The translations under genes and the position numbers were made by a program. A model generated the notes under the pieces. It was not told the origin of the DNA and did no database searches. It worked only from the letters and a program-made list of their open reading frames with translations. Positions 53,986 through 63,608 of a DNA stretch of 64,000 nucleotides are shown in pieces. Position 1 is the first letter of the stretch, and the number at the start of each line of letters is the position of its first letter. The stretch spans positions 1,674,001 to 1,738,000 of the forward strand of contig CAVZWW010000003.1 of NCBI GenBank assembly GCA_963779225.1. The letters are read 5' to 3'. Source of the DNA: CAVPCZ01 sp963779225. GTDB lineage: Bacteria > Bacteroidota > Ignavibacteria > UBA10030 > UBA6906.

Positions 53986-55833
53986 ATGCGAGCGATCATT
54001 CTCATACTTCTGCTTGGGTGTTTCAGCGGTATTGCCGTTGCACAGACGCCGGCGCGTGATGAGTATCTGCGTGGCGTGGCAGACCGGGCACGATTCATCT
54101 CTTCCGCATATGACACGTCAACGGCCGCAAGCTACGCCGCCGTTGCCGCCCGATATGCAAATAACCGGGATATACGGATGGCCGACAGCCTGTTCCTGAT
54201 CGGGTTGCGGGAACCGCGCGGCGATATGTTCTGGATGTTCCCGGTGATCGGCGCCTATCTGCACGGCAAGGATAAGATGTCTTCCGAAGTCAGGCAGGCT
54301 GTGCGGAATGCCTGGAAAACGTATGCGCCGTATCGCGGCGACACCGAAAACCATTGGGCAATGTACCACGCCTCGCTCTTCCTGGCCGCGGAGCAATGGC
54401 CGGGACTTCCCGGCACCGAGTGGTTCAACGGTAAAAGTTCGGACGAAAACCGCATCGAGGCGAAAGAGTACCTGATTCACTGGATCGGTATCACGACGAC
54501 GATCGGACAGGGCGAATTCGATTCCCCCGACTATTTCCCTGAATACGCCATCTCCATGTCCCTCCTGGCGGATTTCGCGCAGGATCCCGACATGCAGAAG
54601 CGCGGCAGCATGATGATGGACGTGCTGCTTGCCGACTTCGGGGCGGAACATCTGGACGGTCAGTACCTCGGCGGATTCAGCCGTATATACCAGCCCGCGG
54701 TCTACCGTCCGTTGATGTCCGGTGCTTCGGCGTTTGCCTATCTCTATTTCGGGACCGGCGAGCCAACCCAGTCCGGATGGGTGCTCCTGCCGGCCCTCGG
54801 GAAATATCGCCCGCCGGATATCGTCTACCGGATTGCAACTGACCGTTCCACTCCCTATCTGCACAAGGAACGGAAGCGTGTGCGTAATGTGATTCGCTTC
54901 GGGCCCGAAAAGAATCCCCCGGTGTACAAACAGACATACGTCACCGCCGACTATGGAATCGGCGCACTGCAGGGAGGACTTCTGCAGCCGATCCAGCAGC
55001 ATACCTGGTGCGTACGATATACCTACGGTCGCCCGTATACAACCATCTTCGGCCTCCATCCCTACTGGTCGAGTCTGGAACTCGGCATGTTCTTCCCTGA
55101 AGAGATCAAACCGCTTATCGCGGATGTGGTAGCTTCCAAAGGGACATATAACAACCCGGACAAGTGGACCGGAGGGTCGCCGTATGAGCGCACGTTCCAG
55201 CACAACAACACCCTCCTGGTTCTGTATGATATTGCCGCGGGCACGATGACGGAGCATATCGACGGTTTCTTCCCGCGCAATCTGGAGCAGCGTATCGTGG
55301 ATCCATCGGGCTGGATTCTCTGCAAAGCGGGAAAGACCTACGTCGGCTGGTATCCTTTTCAGGAGTATGTGTGGAGTGAAGAGCGGGATTCGATGGAGCC
55401 GGCGAAATCTACCGTCGGACCGGCGAAGAACAACAGCGCCCCCCCCGAACATGACTCGGGTCCACAGGCGCGCGGCAACTGGCGCCTGAGGAGTCACAAG
55501 TTGCAGAATGGATACGCTATTGAAGTGCGTTCGGAAAAGGAGATCGGGTCGTTTGAGACATTCTGCACCAAACTCCGCGGACATATTCCCCGCCTCACAC
55601 TCGTTCCGGGAAAAGTTTCCGCCGACTATGTGACACTGAGCGGCGACCGGATGCGGTTTGCGTTTCCGGAAGACCGTACGCTGAATGGCAAGAAGGTGGA
55701 CCTGACGGCGTATAAACTGTTTGAAGGGCCCTTTGTGAATGCCGGGGTCGGGAGCGAGAGGATCACCTTGACGCACAACAAGGCGAAGCGGGTCCTGGAT
55801 TTCAAGACCCTGGAGGTGATTCAGCAGCCATGA
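53986..55833 (+). CDS. secreted protein of unknown family (paralogue B of a pair)
   Basis: 615 residues with a clear signal peptide (residues 1-20, ending VAQ). It aligns end to end with the protein at 50011: APYRGDTENHWAMYHAS, GTEWFNGKSSDENRIEAKEY, TTTIGQGEFDSPDYFPEY, VLLADFGAEHLDGQYLGG, ALQGGLLQPIQQHTW, NPDKWTGGSPYERTFQHN and HIDGFFPRNLEQRIVDPSGW. An insertion of about 33 low-complexity residues (E, P, S, N, G; near 464-497) is absent from its paralogue. The pattern of helical first half and beta second half hints at a toroid-type lyase or hydrolase. It overlaps the kinase gene as ATGA. Confidence 0.7.
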   Translation: MRAIILILLLGCFSGIAVAQTPARDEYLRGVADRARFISSAYDTSTAASYAAVAARYANNRDIRMADSLFLIGLREPRGDMFWMFPVIGAYLHGKDKMSSEVRQAVRNAWKTYAPYRGDTENHWAMYHASLFLAAEQWPGLPGTEWFNGKSSDENRIEAKEYLIHWIGITTTIGQGEFDSPDYFPEYAISMSLLADFAQDPDMQKRGSMMMDVLLADFGAEHLDGQYLGGFSRIYQPAVYRPLMSGASAFAYLYFGTGEPTQSGWVLLPALGKYRPPDIVYRIATDRSTPYLHKERKRVRNVIRFGPEKNPPVYKQTYVTADYGIGALQGGLLQPIQQHTWCVRYTYGRPYTTIFGLHPYWSSLELGMFFPEEIKPLIADVVASKGTYNNPDKWTGGSPYERTFQHNNTLLVLYDIAAGTMTEHIDGFFPRNLEQRIVDPSGWILCKAGKTYVGWYPFQEYVWSEERDSMEPAKSTVGPAKNNSAPPEHDSGPQARGNWRLRSHKLQNGYAIEVRSEKEIGSFETFCTKLRGHIPRLTLVPGKVSADYVTLSGDRMRFAFPEDRTLNGKKVDLTAYKLFEGPFVNAGVGSERITLTHNKAKRVLDFKTLEVIQQP

Positions 55834-56771
55834 AACGCGGGACAGGTCTCGATGTTGTGGTGGCCGGCGTGGCGGTGGTGGATGTCATCGGGCGGCCGGT
55901 GAACCTTCGCCGCCCTCCCCGGACCGGCGGGCTGGAGCTGATCGAATCCCTTACGCTCACGACAGGCGGGAACGTCTCGAATTGCGGAATTGATCTGGCG
56001 AAGCTGGGTTTCCGCGTCGGGGCGATCACCCGGGTCGGAGACGACGCGCTCGGTGAATTTTTGCGGCACCAGTATGCCCGGTACGGCATAGAGACGACGG
56101 GGGTGGTTGTGGACCGGACCCGTCAGACATCGGCAACGTTCGTGGCGGTGAATCCCCGGGGAGAACGAACGTTCCTGTACACACGCGGATGCCTGAGCCG
56201 CTTCCGGGCCCGGGACGTGCTCGGCAATCTGGGCATGATCAAAAGGGCGCGTTTCCTGGCTTTCGGCTATCTGGGTCTCCTGCCGGAATGTGAACCCGAG
56301 CTTCCGCGGCTGTTTGCGGCGGTCAAGCGCGGTGCCGGGGTGAAAATCCTTCTGGATACGGCGGGCAACCCGAAACGGAATCCGCGTCTACTGCAGCAAC
56401 TTCTTCCCTTTGTGGACATCTTTCTTCCGAGCCTCGACGAAGCCCGGATACTGACCGGGGAAACCACACCCGGGAGGATTGTCGCGAAATTCCGTGAATG
56501 GGGTGCCTCCGGTGTCGTGGGAGTGAAACTCGGCTCACAGGGGTGTTATGTCGACCATGACCGGGAAGCACACGTGCTTCCGGCCAGGCGTGTTCGCAAT
56601 GTTGTGGACACCACCGGTGCCGGCGACGCTTTTGTCGCCGGGTTCCTTGCGGCCACACTCCGGGGCTATGAACCGTTTGCTTCAGCACGGATCGCCAATG
56701 CCATTGCAGCCGACTGCGTGAGTGCGGTGGGCGCATCCACAGCCATTAAACAACTCCATCGGTATTTATGA
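55830..56771 (+). CDS. PfkB-family carbohydrate kinase
   Basis: 313 residues. The N-terminal substrate-side motif is TGGNVSNCGIDLAKLGFRVG near residue 47, with AITRVGDDALGEFLR following. The C-terminal PfkB signature VVDTTGAGDAFVAGFLAATL near 258 holds the anion hole and catalytic Asp. Ribokinase-type members phosphorylate ribose, fructose, KDG, adenosine or tagatose-6-phosphate. In this locus a ketose or keto-deoxy acid product of sugar-acid breakdown is plausible. The gene is locked between neighbours by ATGA overlaps at both ends. Confidence 0.92.
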   Translation: MKRGTGLDVVVAGVAVVDVIGRPVNLRRPPRTGGLELIESLTLTTGGNVSNCGIDLAKLGFRVGAITRVGDDALGEFLRHQYARYGIETTGVVVDRTRQTSATFVAVNPRGERTFLYTRGCLSRFRARDVLGNLGMIKRARFLAFGYLGLLPECEPELPRLFAAVKRGAGVKILLDTAGNPKRNPRLLQQLLPFVDIFLPSLDEARILTGETTPGRIVAKFREWGASGVVGVKLGSQGCYVDHDREAHVLPARRVRNVVDTTGAGDAFVAGFLAATLRGYEPFASARIANAIAADCVSAVGASTAIKQLHRYL

Positions 56772-59449
56772 TTCCCACCTATCACATCGTGTCCCATTCA
56801 CACTGGGATCGTGAATGGTACAGGTCATTCGAGCAGTTCCGCTCGATGCTTGTGAACATGGTTGATGATCTGATCGACCTGATCGAACGTGACCCGGGAT
56901 TCGTCTGCTTCACGCTCGATGGCCAGATGGTGATCCTGGAAGACTATCTTGCTGTGCGTCCGGAGCGTGAGGGTCTCCTCCGCCGCCTCGTGCAGGAGGG
57001 ACGCCTGGTGATCGGCCCCTGGTACATTCTCCCGGATGAATTCCTGGTCAGCGGTGAAGCCACGGTGCGGAATCTCCTCCACGGCGGAGCGCTGGCCCGG
57101 CGTTTTGGCGGGGACATGCGTGTGGGATACATCCCCGACTCATTCGGTCACATCGCCATGATGCCCGCGATCCTGAACGGATTCGACATTCACAACGCCC
57201 TCGTCTATAGAGGATTCGGCGGCGAACCGGGTCAGAAGAGTTCGGAGTACTGGTGGCGGGCACCGGACGGAACCCGGTGTCTGCTTGTCCACCTCTTCCG
57301 TCATGGCTACAGTGCAGGCTATTTTCATCAGGAGTCCGACGACCAGATTGTCCAGCGCTTCCGGGGACTGAAGGATGAAGTGGATGCGCGTGCCGCAACT
57401 TCACACCGCCTGATCATGAACGGCGGCGATCATCACTGGCCCGATCCCCGGCTGCCGCACACGCTCGATCTTCTGCGCAAGCACTTCGAAGGCCGCTTCC
57501 TTCACAGCTCGGTGCAACAGTATGTGGATGCCGTGCGCCCCGAAGTCGATTCGCTCCCCGAGATCGCCGGCGAGCTCCGGTTCGGCTACCGGTATGCCTT
57601 CGTTGTCCTGGGAGGAGTGTACTCCAGCCGGATGTACCTCAAGCAGGCGAACTGGCGCGCCCAATCGCTCCTCCAGCGATATGCCGAACCGCTGAATGCC
57701 TTTGCCACAACCCTGGGTATGCGATCGCAGCTTCCGCTGTTGCACCAGGCCTGGCGAACTCTGCTGAAGAACCATCCGCACGACAGTATCTGCGGCTGCA
57801 GCGTCGATCCCGTGCATCGCGAGATGATGACACGGTTCAGCGCGGTCCAGGACATCGGAGGGTCCATTGTCGAGGCTGCGCTCGAGCACCTGGTTCCCGT
57901 TGACGACCGTGCTTCCGAAGACGACCGGATGCTCCTCTTCTTCAACCCCTCCGTCCGTCCGCGATCCGATATCGCCGGAGCCGAAATCCGCTTCTATCTG
58001 CAGGATATCGTCGTGGGACTGAATCCGGACGTGATTGTGGCGCCCCGACGGGATCCGGTAAAGGGATTCATGCTGCTGGATGGACGCGGCCGCGAGGTGC
58101 CCTATCAGATTCTGAAACATGGCGATGACTACGACCTTACGCCTTCGAAGTACAATTATCCGAAACAAACGTATGCGGAACAGTACTCCCTTCTTGTGGA
58201 TGCACGGGCTGTCCCTCCGCTGGGCTTTTCGGGGCTGACGATCCGGAAGACCGAACGCATGCCGCGCTACCGGTCAAAACTGAAAGCGGGGCGCAACTTC
58301 CTGGAAAACGAACAGGTGCGTGTGGAAGTCAACGTGAAGGGAGAGGTCACCGTCCGGGACAAGACCACCGGACGCGTGTTCCGGAAACTGCACGTGCTGG
58401 AAGATTCGGGGGATGTCGGGGACGAGTACAACTATTCATATCCCCGCCGGGACCGACGCGTGCTTTCCAACAAGAATCGCTGGCGTGTTTCGGTGGTCGA
58501 ACGGGGGCCGCTGCGTGCCGCCCTCCGCCTGCACGGCTCCATGCGTGTGCCCGGATCTGCCGCGCCGTCACGCCGTGCTCGCAGCTCCGCGATGACCACA
58601 CTGCCGGTCACCACGACGATATCCCTGACATTGACGTCGCGGATGGTAACATTTGAAACAACCGTGGACAACACCGCACGCGATCATCGCCTCAGAGTGC
58701 TCCTGCCGACGGGCATCGCGACCGATACCGTGACGGTGGACGAGCACTTCACACTTGTCGACCGGACCACACGGCGTTACGATCTCCGGGAATTCACCAT
58801 TGAACATCCCGCTGCGGTTGCGCCGATGCAGAGGTTCGTTGCCGTCCGGGATGACACGGCCGCATGTGTTCTGCTTTCAGACGGACTTCCCGAATACGAG
58901 CTCCTCCTGGATGGCCGCGGGACACTCGCCCTCACACTCCTCCGCTGTGTGGGGTTGCTTGCAGGTGAAGATCTGATCACCCGGCCCGGAGGAAAGGCGG
59001 GCTGGCACAACTCCACGCCGGAAGCCCAATGCCCGGGTCTTCACACGTTCCGGTATGCATTTATCGCGCTCCGAGCGGATGAGTGGAAATCCCACCGGCC
59101 CGTCGAAGAGGTGTGTGAATCCTTCCACTATCCGTTCATGCCCATCCGGCGAAAGAATCCGGATCCTCTCCCGATGGAAGCTTCTTTCCTGTCGGTTCCC
59201 GGCGGACAGTTGACGTTGAGTGCGTGCAAAGTGGCGGAGGACGGCGATGGTGTGGTGGTGCGCCTGAACAACCCCACAGACCGCGAAGTGGAAGAAACGG
59301 TGGTCTTTGTGAGGCCGCCGGTGCGCGTTGCGGAAACTCGTCTGGATGAGACGGTGATCCGACCGCTGGAATTGGCCGGGGGACGCGAAATGCGTGTTCG
59401 CGTCGGTCCCTCCGGAATTCTCACTATAAAAACCTGGTTCAACGCCTAA
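56768..59449 (+). CDS. GH38 alpha-mannosidase
   Basis: 893 residues, cytoplasmic. The zinc site opens the protein as VSHSHWDREWYRSFEQF (His12 and Asp14). The nucleophile is Asp124 in VGYIPDSFGHIAMMPAIL, and a further zinc His lies in LLKNHPHDSICGCSVDPVH near residue 341. The helical linker and large C-terminal beta domain with VRVEVNVKGEVTVRDKTTG are as expected. GH38 enzymes release alpha-linked mannose from N-glycan-like or mannan oligosaccharides; the bacterial short form usually works in the cytoplasm on imported pieces. It complements the secreted GH47 enzyme at the left edge. Confidence 0.93.
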   Translation: MIPTYHIVSHSHWDREWYRSFEQFRSMLVNMVDDLIDLIERDPGFVCFTLDGQMVILEDYLAVRPEREGLLRRLVQEGRLVIGPWYILPDEFLVSGEATVRNLLHGGALARRFGGDMRVGYIPDSFGHIAMMPAILNGFDIHNALVYRGFGGEPGQKSSEYWWRAPDGTRCLLVHLFRHGYSAGYFHQESDDQIVQRFRGLKDEVDARAATSHRLIMNGGDHHWPDPRLPHTLDLLRKHFEGRFLHSSVQQYVDAVRPEVDSLPEIAGELRFGYRYAFVVLGGVYSSRMYLKQANWRAQSLLQRYAEPLNAFATTLGMRSQLPLLHQAWRTLLKNHPHDSICGCSVDPVHREMMTRFSAVQDIGGSIVEAALEHLVPVDDRASEDDRMLLFFNPSVRPRSDIAGAEIRFYLQDIVVGLNPDVIVAPRRDPVKGFMLLDGRGREVPYQILKHGDDYDLTPSKYNYPKQTYAEQYSLLVDARAVPPLGFSGLTIRKTERMPRYRSKLKAGRNFLENEQVRVEVNVKGEVTVRDKTTGRVFRKLHVLEDSGDVGDEYNYSYPRRDRRVLSNKNRWRVSVVERGPLRAALRLHGSMRVPGSAAPSRRARSSAMTTLPVTTTISLTLTSRMVTFETTVDNTARDHRLRVLLPTGIATDTVTVDEHFTLVDRTTRRYDLREFTIEHPAAVAPMQRFVAVRDDTAACVLLSDGLPEYELLLDGRGTLALTLLRCVGLLAGEDLITRPGGKAGWHNSTPEAQCPGLHTFRYAFIALRADEWKSHRPVEEVCESFHYPFMPIRRKNPDPLPMEASFLSVPGGQLTLSACKVAEDGDGVVVRLNNPTDREVEETVVFVRPPVRVAETRLDETVIRPLELAGGREMRVRVGPSGILTIKTWFNA

Positions 59450-59462
59450 TGGAGCACCATGT

Positions 59463-60359
59463 ATGAAGATTGCCCAGTTTGAAGTCCAAAACCACTCTCT
59501 TGTGGGTCTCGAAGTGGACGGGGTCTGGATCGACTACGGGAAGGCGGCCGCGGCATACAACCTGCTGGAACGGAATGTGTCGATGATGCCGCGGCCCACG
59601 ATTGCCATGTTGCTGGTGCGCGGAGAATTCTCGGTGCCGGAATTCCGCGCTGTGGGTCTCTTCGTTAAAAAGCACCGTTTGCTCCGGGTTCTGCAGGTGC
59701 CGGGGACCGCGCGCCTGAGGGCTCCTGTCTCCCACCCCGGGAAAATCGTCGCCCTCGGTCTGAATTACGCCCTGCACGCGGCGGAAGGCAGCTTCAAAGT
59801 CCCGAAGGAACCGGTCATTTTCATGAAAGCAGGCTCCTCCGTTGTCGGTCCGGGTGACACCGTACGAATTCCGCGGGGGCTCGGACGCATGGACCATGAG
59901 GTGGAGTTGGCGGTCGTCATAGGACGCCGAGCCACGAACGTGCGCAAACGAAAGGCGTTTGACTACGTGGCGGGTTATACCATCTGCAATGACGTTACTG
60001 CACGGACTATTCAGACAACCGACATCAGCAACCGCTATCCCTGGTTCCGGTCAAAGAGCTATGATACGTTCACGCCCATGGGACCATGGATCGTCACGCC
60101 GGATGAAGTCACACCACCCGTCCGCCTCGGTGTGGAATGCCGCGTGAACGGGAAGCTCCGCCAGAAATCGAACACGCGGCACCTGATATTTGATATCCCC
60201 ACCATTATCGAGTTCGTATCGCGCTACATCACGCTGGAACCGGGTGACATCATTTCCACCGGCACGCCCGAAGGGATCGGACCGATCAAGAATGGCGACA
60301 CCATTGTCTGCCGTATCGACAAAATCGGTGAACTGAAGAATCCGGTGCGGAACCGATGA
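59463..60359 (+). CDS. fumarylacetoacetate hydrolase (FAH)-family protein
   Basis: 298 residues. The family core is seen as IVALGLNYALHAAEG near 97, PVIFMKAGSSVVGPGDTV near 117, GRMDHEVELAVVIGRRA near 142 with the metal-binding Glu pair, AGYTICNDVTARTIQ near 170, FTPMGPWIVTPDEV near 200 and EPGDIISTGTPEGIGPIKNG near 260. FAH-fold enzymes hydrolyse or decarboxylate beta-keto acids and dehydrate or cleave 2-keto-3-deoxy sugar acids (for example 2,4-diketo-3-deoxy-rhamnonate hydrolase). The last reaction would fit the rhamnose-releasing enzyme and the dehydrogenases in this locus. Confidence 0.9.
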   Translation: MKIAQFEVQNHSLVGLEVDGVWIDYGKAAAAYNLLERNVSMMPRPTIAMLLVRGEFSVPEFRAVGLFVKKHRLLRVLQVPGTARLRAPVSHPGKIVALGLNYALHAAEGSFKVPKEPVIFMKAGSSVVGPGDTVRIPRGLGRMDHEVELAVVIGRRATNVRKRKAFDYVAGYTICNDVTARTIQTTDISNRYPWFRSKSYDTFTPMGPWIVTPDEVTPPVRLGVECRVNGKLRQKSNTRHLIFDIPTIIEFVSRYITLEPGDIISTGTPEGIGPIKNGDTIVCRIDKIGELKNPVRNR

Positions 60360-60414
60360 TCATTTGCCACATATTTGCGGGCTTGACGGTGATGGATCAG
60401 TACGACCCATCACT

Positions 60415-61557
60415 ATGGGCGCACGACGCGTGATGGAACCTCTTCTCTCCCTGCTGGCTGATCTTGTTCGCATTCCCAGCATGAATCCAATGGGCCGAAC
60501 ACGCACAGGAGCGGCCTACACCGAGGAGGCCCTGGCGGAGTACGTGACTGCCTACGCACGAAAAGCCGGTATGGACGTCGAGATGTATCCCGTAGCCCCG
60601 CACCGTCCGAATGTCATCGCACATGTGGAAACCGGGGCCGAGCATACGTTGATGCTCGAGGCACATCTGGATACGGTGCATGCCGATGCGATGACCATAT
60701 CCCCGTTCGAGCCCGTGGTGCGCGACGACAGGCTGTATGGCCGCGGCGCCTGCGATACCAAGGGGTCGCTGGCCGTGTTTCTCTATGCTATCGCGTCGCT
60801 TCTCTCGGGGGGTTCGAAATTGCGTTACAACGTGCTCCTGGTCGCTGTCGCTGATGAGGAATATCAGTTCACCGGTGCCCGCACAGCAGTGGCGAGGGGA
60901 CTCTCTGCGGATTTCGGGATAGCAGGAGAGCCCACGGGACTCCATATCGTCCGGGCCCACAAGGGCGTCACACGCTGGCGGTTACGTACAGGGGGCAAAG
61001 CCGCACACTCCGCCTACCCGGAGCGCGGGGAGAATGCGATCTACCGCATGGGGAAAATCCTGATCCGCCTCGATGCGTACGCGTCAGGTCTCCAGCAAAC
61101 GCGTCCCCATCCAGTCCTGGGCCCTCCCACGCTGAGTGTCGGCGTGATTGAAGGAGGACAGGCGGTGAACATTGTTCCGGATTCCTGTACGATCGAAATC
61201 GACCGCCGGACACTCCCCGGCGAAACCCGTGACGATGTCCTGGCGCCTGTTGAACGGCTCCTGGATGACATTGGCGAATGGAGTATGGATGAACCACACC
61301 TTTCGGTGGAAGGTATGGATGTCCCCGGGGATGCCGTAATCGTCCGCCTGCTCCAGGACGCCATCGCCGCGGAGCATATCCGGCCTGTCGTTGAAGGTGC
61401 ACAATACGCAACGGACGCAGGGACGTACAACGGGGCGGGAATCCCCACCGTTGTCTTCGGCCCCGGCGACATAAGCCGGGCGCATACCGCTGAAGAATAC
61501 ATTGAAGTCGAACAGCTGTATGCTGCGGCGCGGATTATCCGGCGGATGCTGACATGA
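60415..61557 (+). CDS. M20-family metallohydrolase (ArgE/DapE/ACY1-like)
   Basis: 380 residues from ATG 60415; ATG 60433 and TTG 60364 are in frame, and none has a good ribosome site. M20 metal motifs are intact: LMLEAHLDTVHAD near 85, LYGRGACDTKGSLAVFLYA near 110, VAVADEEYQFTGARTAV near 146 and FGIAGEPTGLHIVRAHKG near 170, with the dimerisation domain starting TGGKAAHSAYPERGENAIY. Members remove acyl groups or amino acids from amides. An N-deacylase of amino-sugar derivatives or small amides is a fair guess. About 55 bases separate it from the FAH gene. Confidence 0.88.
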   Translation: MGARRVMEPLLSLLADLVRIPSMNPMGRTRTGAAYTEEALAEYVTAYARKAGMDVEMYPVAPHRPNVIAHVETGAEHTLMLEAHLDTVHADAMTISPFEPVVRDDRLYGRGACDTKGSLAVFLYAIASLLSGGSKLRYNVLLVAVADEEYQFTGARTAVARGLSADFGIAGEPTGLHIVRAHKGVTRWRLRTGGKAAHSAYPERGENAIYRMGKILIRLDAYASGLQQTRPHPVLGPPTLSVGVIEGGQAVNIVPDSCTIEIDRRTLPGETRDDVLAPVERLLDDIGEWSMDEPHLSVEGMDVPGDAVIVRLLQDAIAAEHIRPVVEGAQYATDAGTYNGAGIPTVVFGPGDISRAHTAEEYIEVEQLYAAARIIRRMLT

Positions 61558-62492
61558 ACGAGCGGCGGATCCTCGGAGTAGATATCGGGGGTACCAAGAC
61601 AGCGGTGCTGCTGGGCACCCTTCGGGGCGAAATACGCCACCGCACGGAGCTGCCTACAGCCGCTCAGCGCGGATTTGCCGCAGTCTATCATGACATTGTA
61701 ACGGCGATCGAGACGACGATCCGTTCAGTTCCCGGGGATGTCGCCGCCCTCAGCGTCTCCATCGGCGGACCACTGGACGTGCTGCAAGGTGTCATTCTCT
61801 CACCTCCGAATCTTCCGGGATGGGACCGGATTCCTTTGAAGCAGCTGCTTGCAGACCGGTTTCACCTTCCCGTGTATATCGAACACGACGGCAACGCAGG
61901 AGCTCTGGCCGAATATTACTTCGGTGCAGGGCGCGGTGCGCGCAATATCGTGTTCCTCACCATGGGCACAGGGTTCGGGGCGGGCCTGATCCTGGACGGC
62001 CGCCTGTACCGCGGCACGACCGATGTCGCGGGGGAGATGGGTCATATCCGGATTGCCGATGACGGTCCGGATTGCTATGGGAAGCCGGGATCCATGGAGG
62101 GCTTTGCGAGCGGAACGGGGATTGCACGGCTCGCGCGGATGATGTTCCCCGGCCGGTGGCCACCGACAATGACCGTGAAAGAGCTCTACGCGGATTACCA
62201 GGCAGGAGCCGAAGAGGCCCGCGTGGTCTTCTCCCGTGCCGCGCAGGCCTTTGGCCGCGGACTGGCCATGATTGCCGACATGCTGAACCCGGAGCGGATA
62301 ATTCTTGGCGGACTCGGGATGCGTTTGCAGGATGCGCTTGTGGAGCCGGCTCTTGCCATCCTTGCCGCTGAGGCACTCCCGCGCGCGGTTGCCGTGTGCA
62401 GCGTTGTGCCCGCCGCACTCGGTGAAGGCATCGGCGACTACGCGTCGCTTGTTGCCGCGTATGACCAGGGCGGGCTGCTGGAAGTTCAATAG
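61554..62492 (+). CDS. ROK-family sugar kinase-like protein
   Basis: 312 residues; ATG overlaps the M20 stop. ATP site LGVDIGGTKTAVLLG at the start, substrate region EHDGNAGALAEYYFGAGRG near 105, and TMGTGFGAGLILDGRLYRG near 134. The usual ROK zinc motif CxCGxxGCxE is degraded to PDCYGKPGSMEGFASG, keeping one Cys, so zinc binding is doubtful. No DNA-binding domain is present, so this is a kinase rather than a repressor. Likely substrates are glucose, N-acetylmannosamine or N-acetylglucosamine; with the epimerase-like gene in the minus arm, an amino sugar or hexose is plausible. Confidence 0.88.
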   Translation: MNERRILGVDIGGTKTAVLLGTLRGEIRHRTELPTAAQRGFAAVYHDIVTAIETTIRSVPGDVAALSVSIGGPLDVLQGVILSPPNLPGWDRIPLKQLLADRFHLPVYIEHDGNAGALAEYYFGAGRGARNIVFLTMGTGFGAGLILDGRLYRGTTDVAGEMGHIRIADDGPDCYGKPGSMEGFASGTGIARLARMMFPGRWPPTMTVKELYADYQAGAEEARVVFSRAAQAFGRGLAMIADMLNPERIILGGLGMRLQDALVEPALAILAAEALPRAVAVCSVVPAALGEGIGDYASLVAAYDQGGLLEVQ

Positions 62493-62504
62493 ATTCACGA
62501 TACC

Positions 62505-63608
62505 ATGAAACACTATCCCCATATCCCTTTGCACGCCGCAAAGCCCGATGCGAGGCGCTTCGTCGGCATCCTCAGCGGGACCGCCGCGGCCACGAGCGTT
62601 CCACTCATTGAGTACATCGTCGACGACGTTGTGATGCGCCCCATTGTCGAACAACTGCTCGGAAGACAGTGGAACCCTGCCGGCGGTTCACGCGATAGTC
62701 AAACCGCATATCTTGACAATGTCATCGCTTTCTGGTTCCAGATGGGTTATGACATCGTCCGGTTCGAAGAGAGCCTCCCGTTCCGTGAACATCAGACCGT
62801 GATTGCCGATGCAGCCCCCGGTTCGGACAAAGAACGCGCCTGGCCCGACGAGCACCGTGGAATGATTACGACCTGGGATGAATTCGAAGAGTATCCCTGG
62901 CCGCGCATCGAGGATTTTGACTTCTTTCCGTTTGAGTACCTGAACGCTCATCTGCCGGACGGGATGGGGCTGATCAGCTGTCACGGCGGGGGGATATTCG
63001 AGCACCTTTCCTGGATCATGTCCTTCGAAGGGCTCTGCTCCGCCCTCATGGAAGATCCCACGCTTGTCCGGGCTGTTGCCGATCGTCTGGGGGAGCTGAT
63101 GACCCGTTTCTACGCGCACCTGTTGGACCTCGATCGTCTGGTCGCCGTGTTCCCCGGAGATGACATGGGATATCGATCAGCCACGATGGTGTCCCCCCGG
63201 CATCTGCGGGAATATGTTCTCCCCTGGCATAAACGGTTTGCATCGATGGCCCACGGGCGTGACCTGCCGTATTTCCTCCATTCCTGCGGTAACATCCTTG
63301 CCATTATGGAGGATTTGCTGGAGGATGTCCGGATTGACGGTAAGCACTCCTACGAAGATGCGATCATTCCGGCGGAGGAATTTCAGCGCCGCTACGGCGA
63401 GCGTGTTGCCGTGCTCGGCGGTGTGGATATCAACATTCTTTCGGGTAAGACCCCGGAAGAGGTGCGTGCGCGCGTTCGTGAACTCATTCTTACCTGCGGA
63501 CCGGTAGGGCGGTATGCCATCGGCTCAGGCAATTCTGTTCCCAGTTACGTTCCCATCAACAACTATCTGGCGATGATCGATGAAGCTCATGCAATTGTCC
63601 TCTCGTAG
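62505..63608 (+). CDS. uroporphyrinogen decarboxylase (URO-D)-like methyltransferase
   Basis: 367 residues. It has the URO-D/MtaA TIM-barrel pattern: RFVGILSGTAAATSVPLIEY at the start, HGGGIFEHLSWIMSFEGL near 163, FPGDDMGYRSATMVSP near 215, the HxCG metal motif in LPYFLHSCGNILAIM near 256, and VAVLGGVDINILSGKTPEE near 300. True HemE residues are not evident and no porphyrin genes are nearby. Corrinoid methyltransferases of the MtaA type use the HxCG zinc site to move methyl groups, and many paralogues of unknown role occur in glycan loci of FCB candidates. Twelve bases follow the ROK gene. Confidence 0.85.
   Translation: MKHYPHIPLHAAKPDARRFVGILSGTAAATSVPLIEYIVDDVVMRPIVEQLLGRQWNPAGGSRDSQTAYLDNVIAFWFQMGYDIVRFEESLPFREHQTVIADAAPGSDKERAWPDEHRGMITTWDEFEEYPWPRIEDFDFFPFEYLNAHLPDGMGLISCHGGGIFEHLSWIMSFEGLCSALMEDPTLVRAVADRLGELMTRFYAHLLDLDRLVAVFPGDDMGYRSATMVSPRHLREYVLPWHKRFASMAHGRDLPYFLHSCGNILAIMEDLLEDVRIDGKHSYEDAIIPAEEFQRRYGERVAVLGGVDINILSGKTPEEVRARVRELILTCGPVGRYAIGSGNSVPSYVPINNYLAMIDEAHAIVLS

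Noticed and set aside
54118..55776. 552-codon minus-strand open frame
   Set aside because: Antisense to paralogue B, whose sequence is validated by its paralogue at 50011.
62505..63608. True uroporphyrinogen decarboxylase (hemE)
   Set aside because: It carries the HxCG site of the MtaA-like branch and no heme-pathway genes are near.
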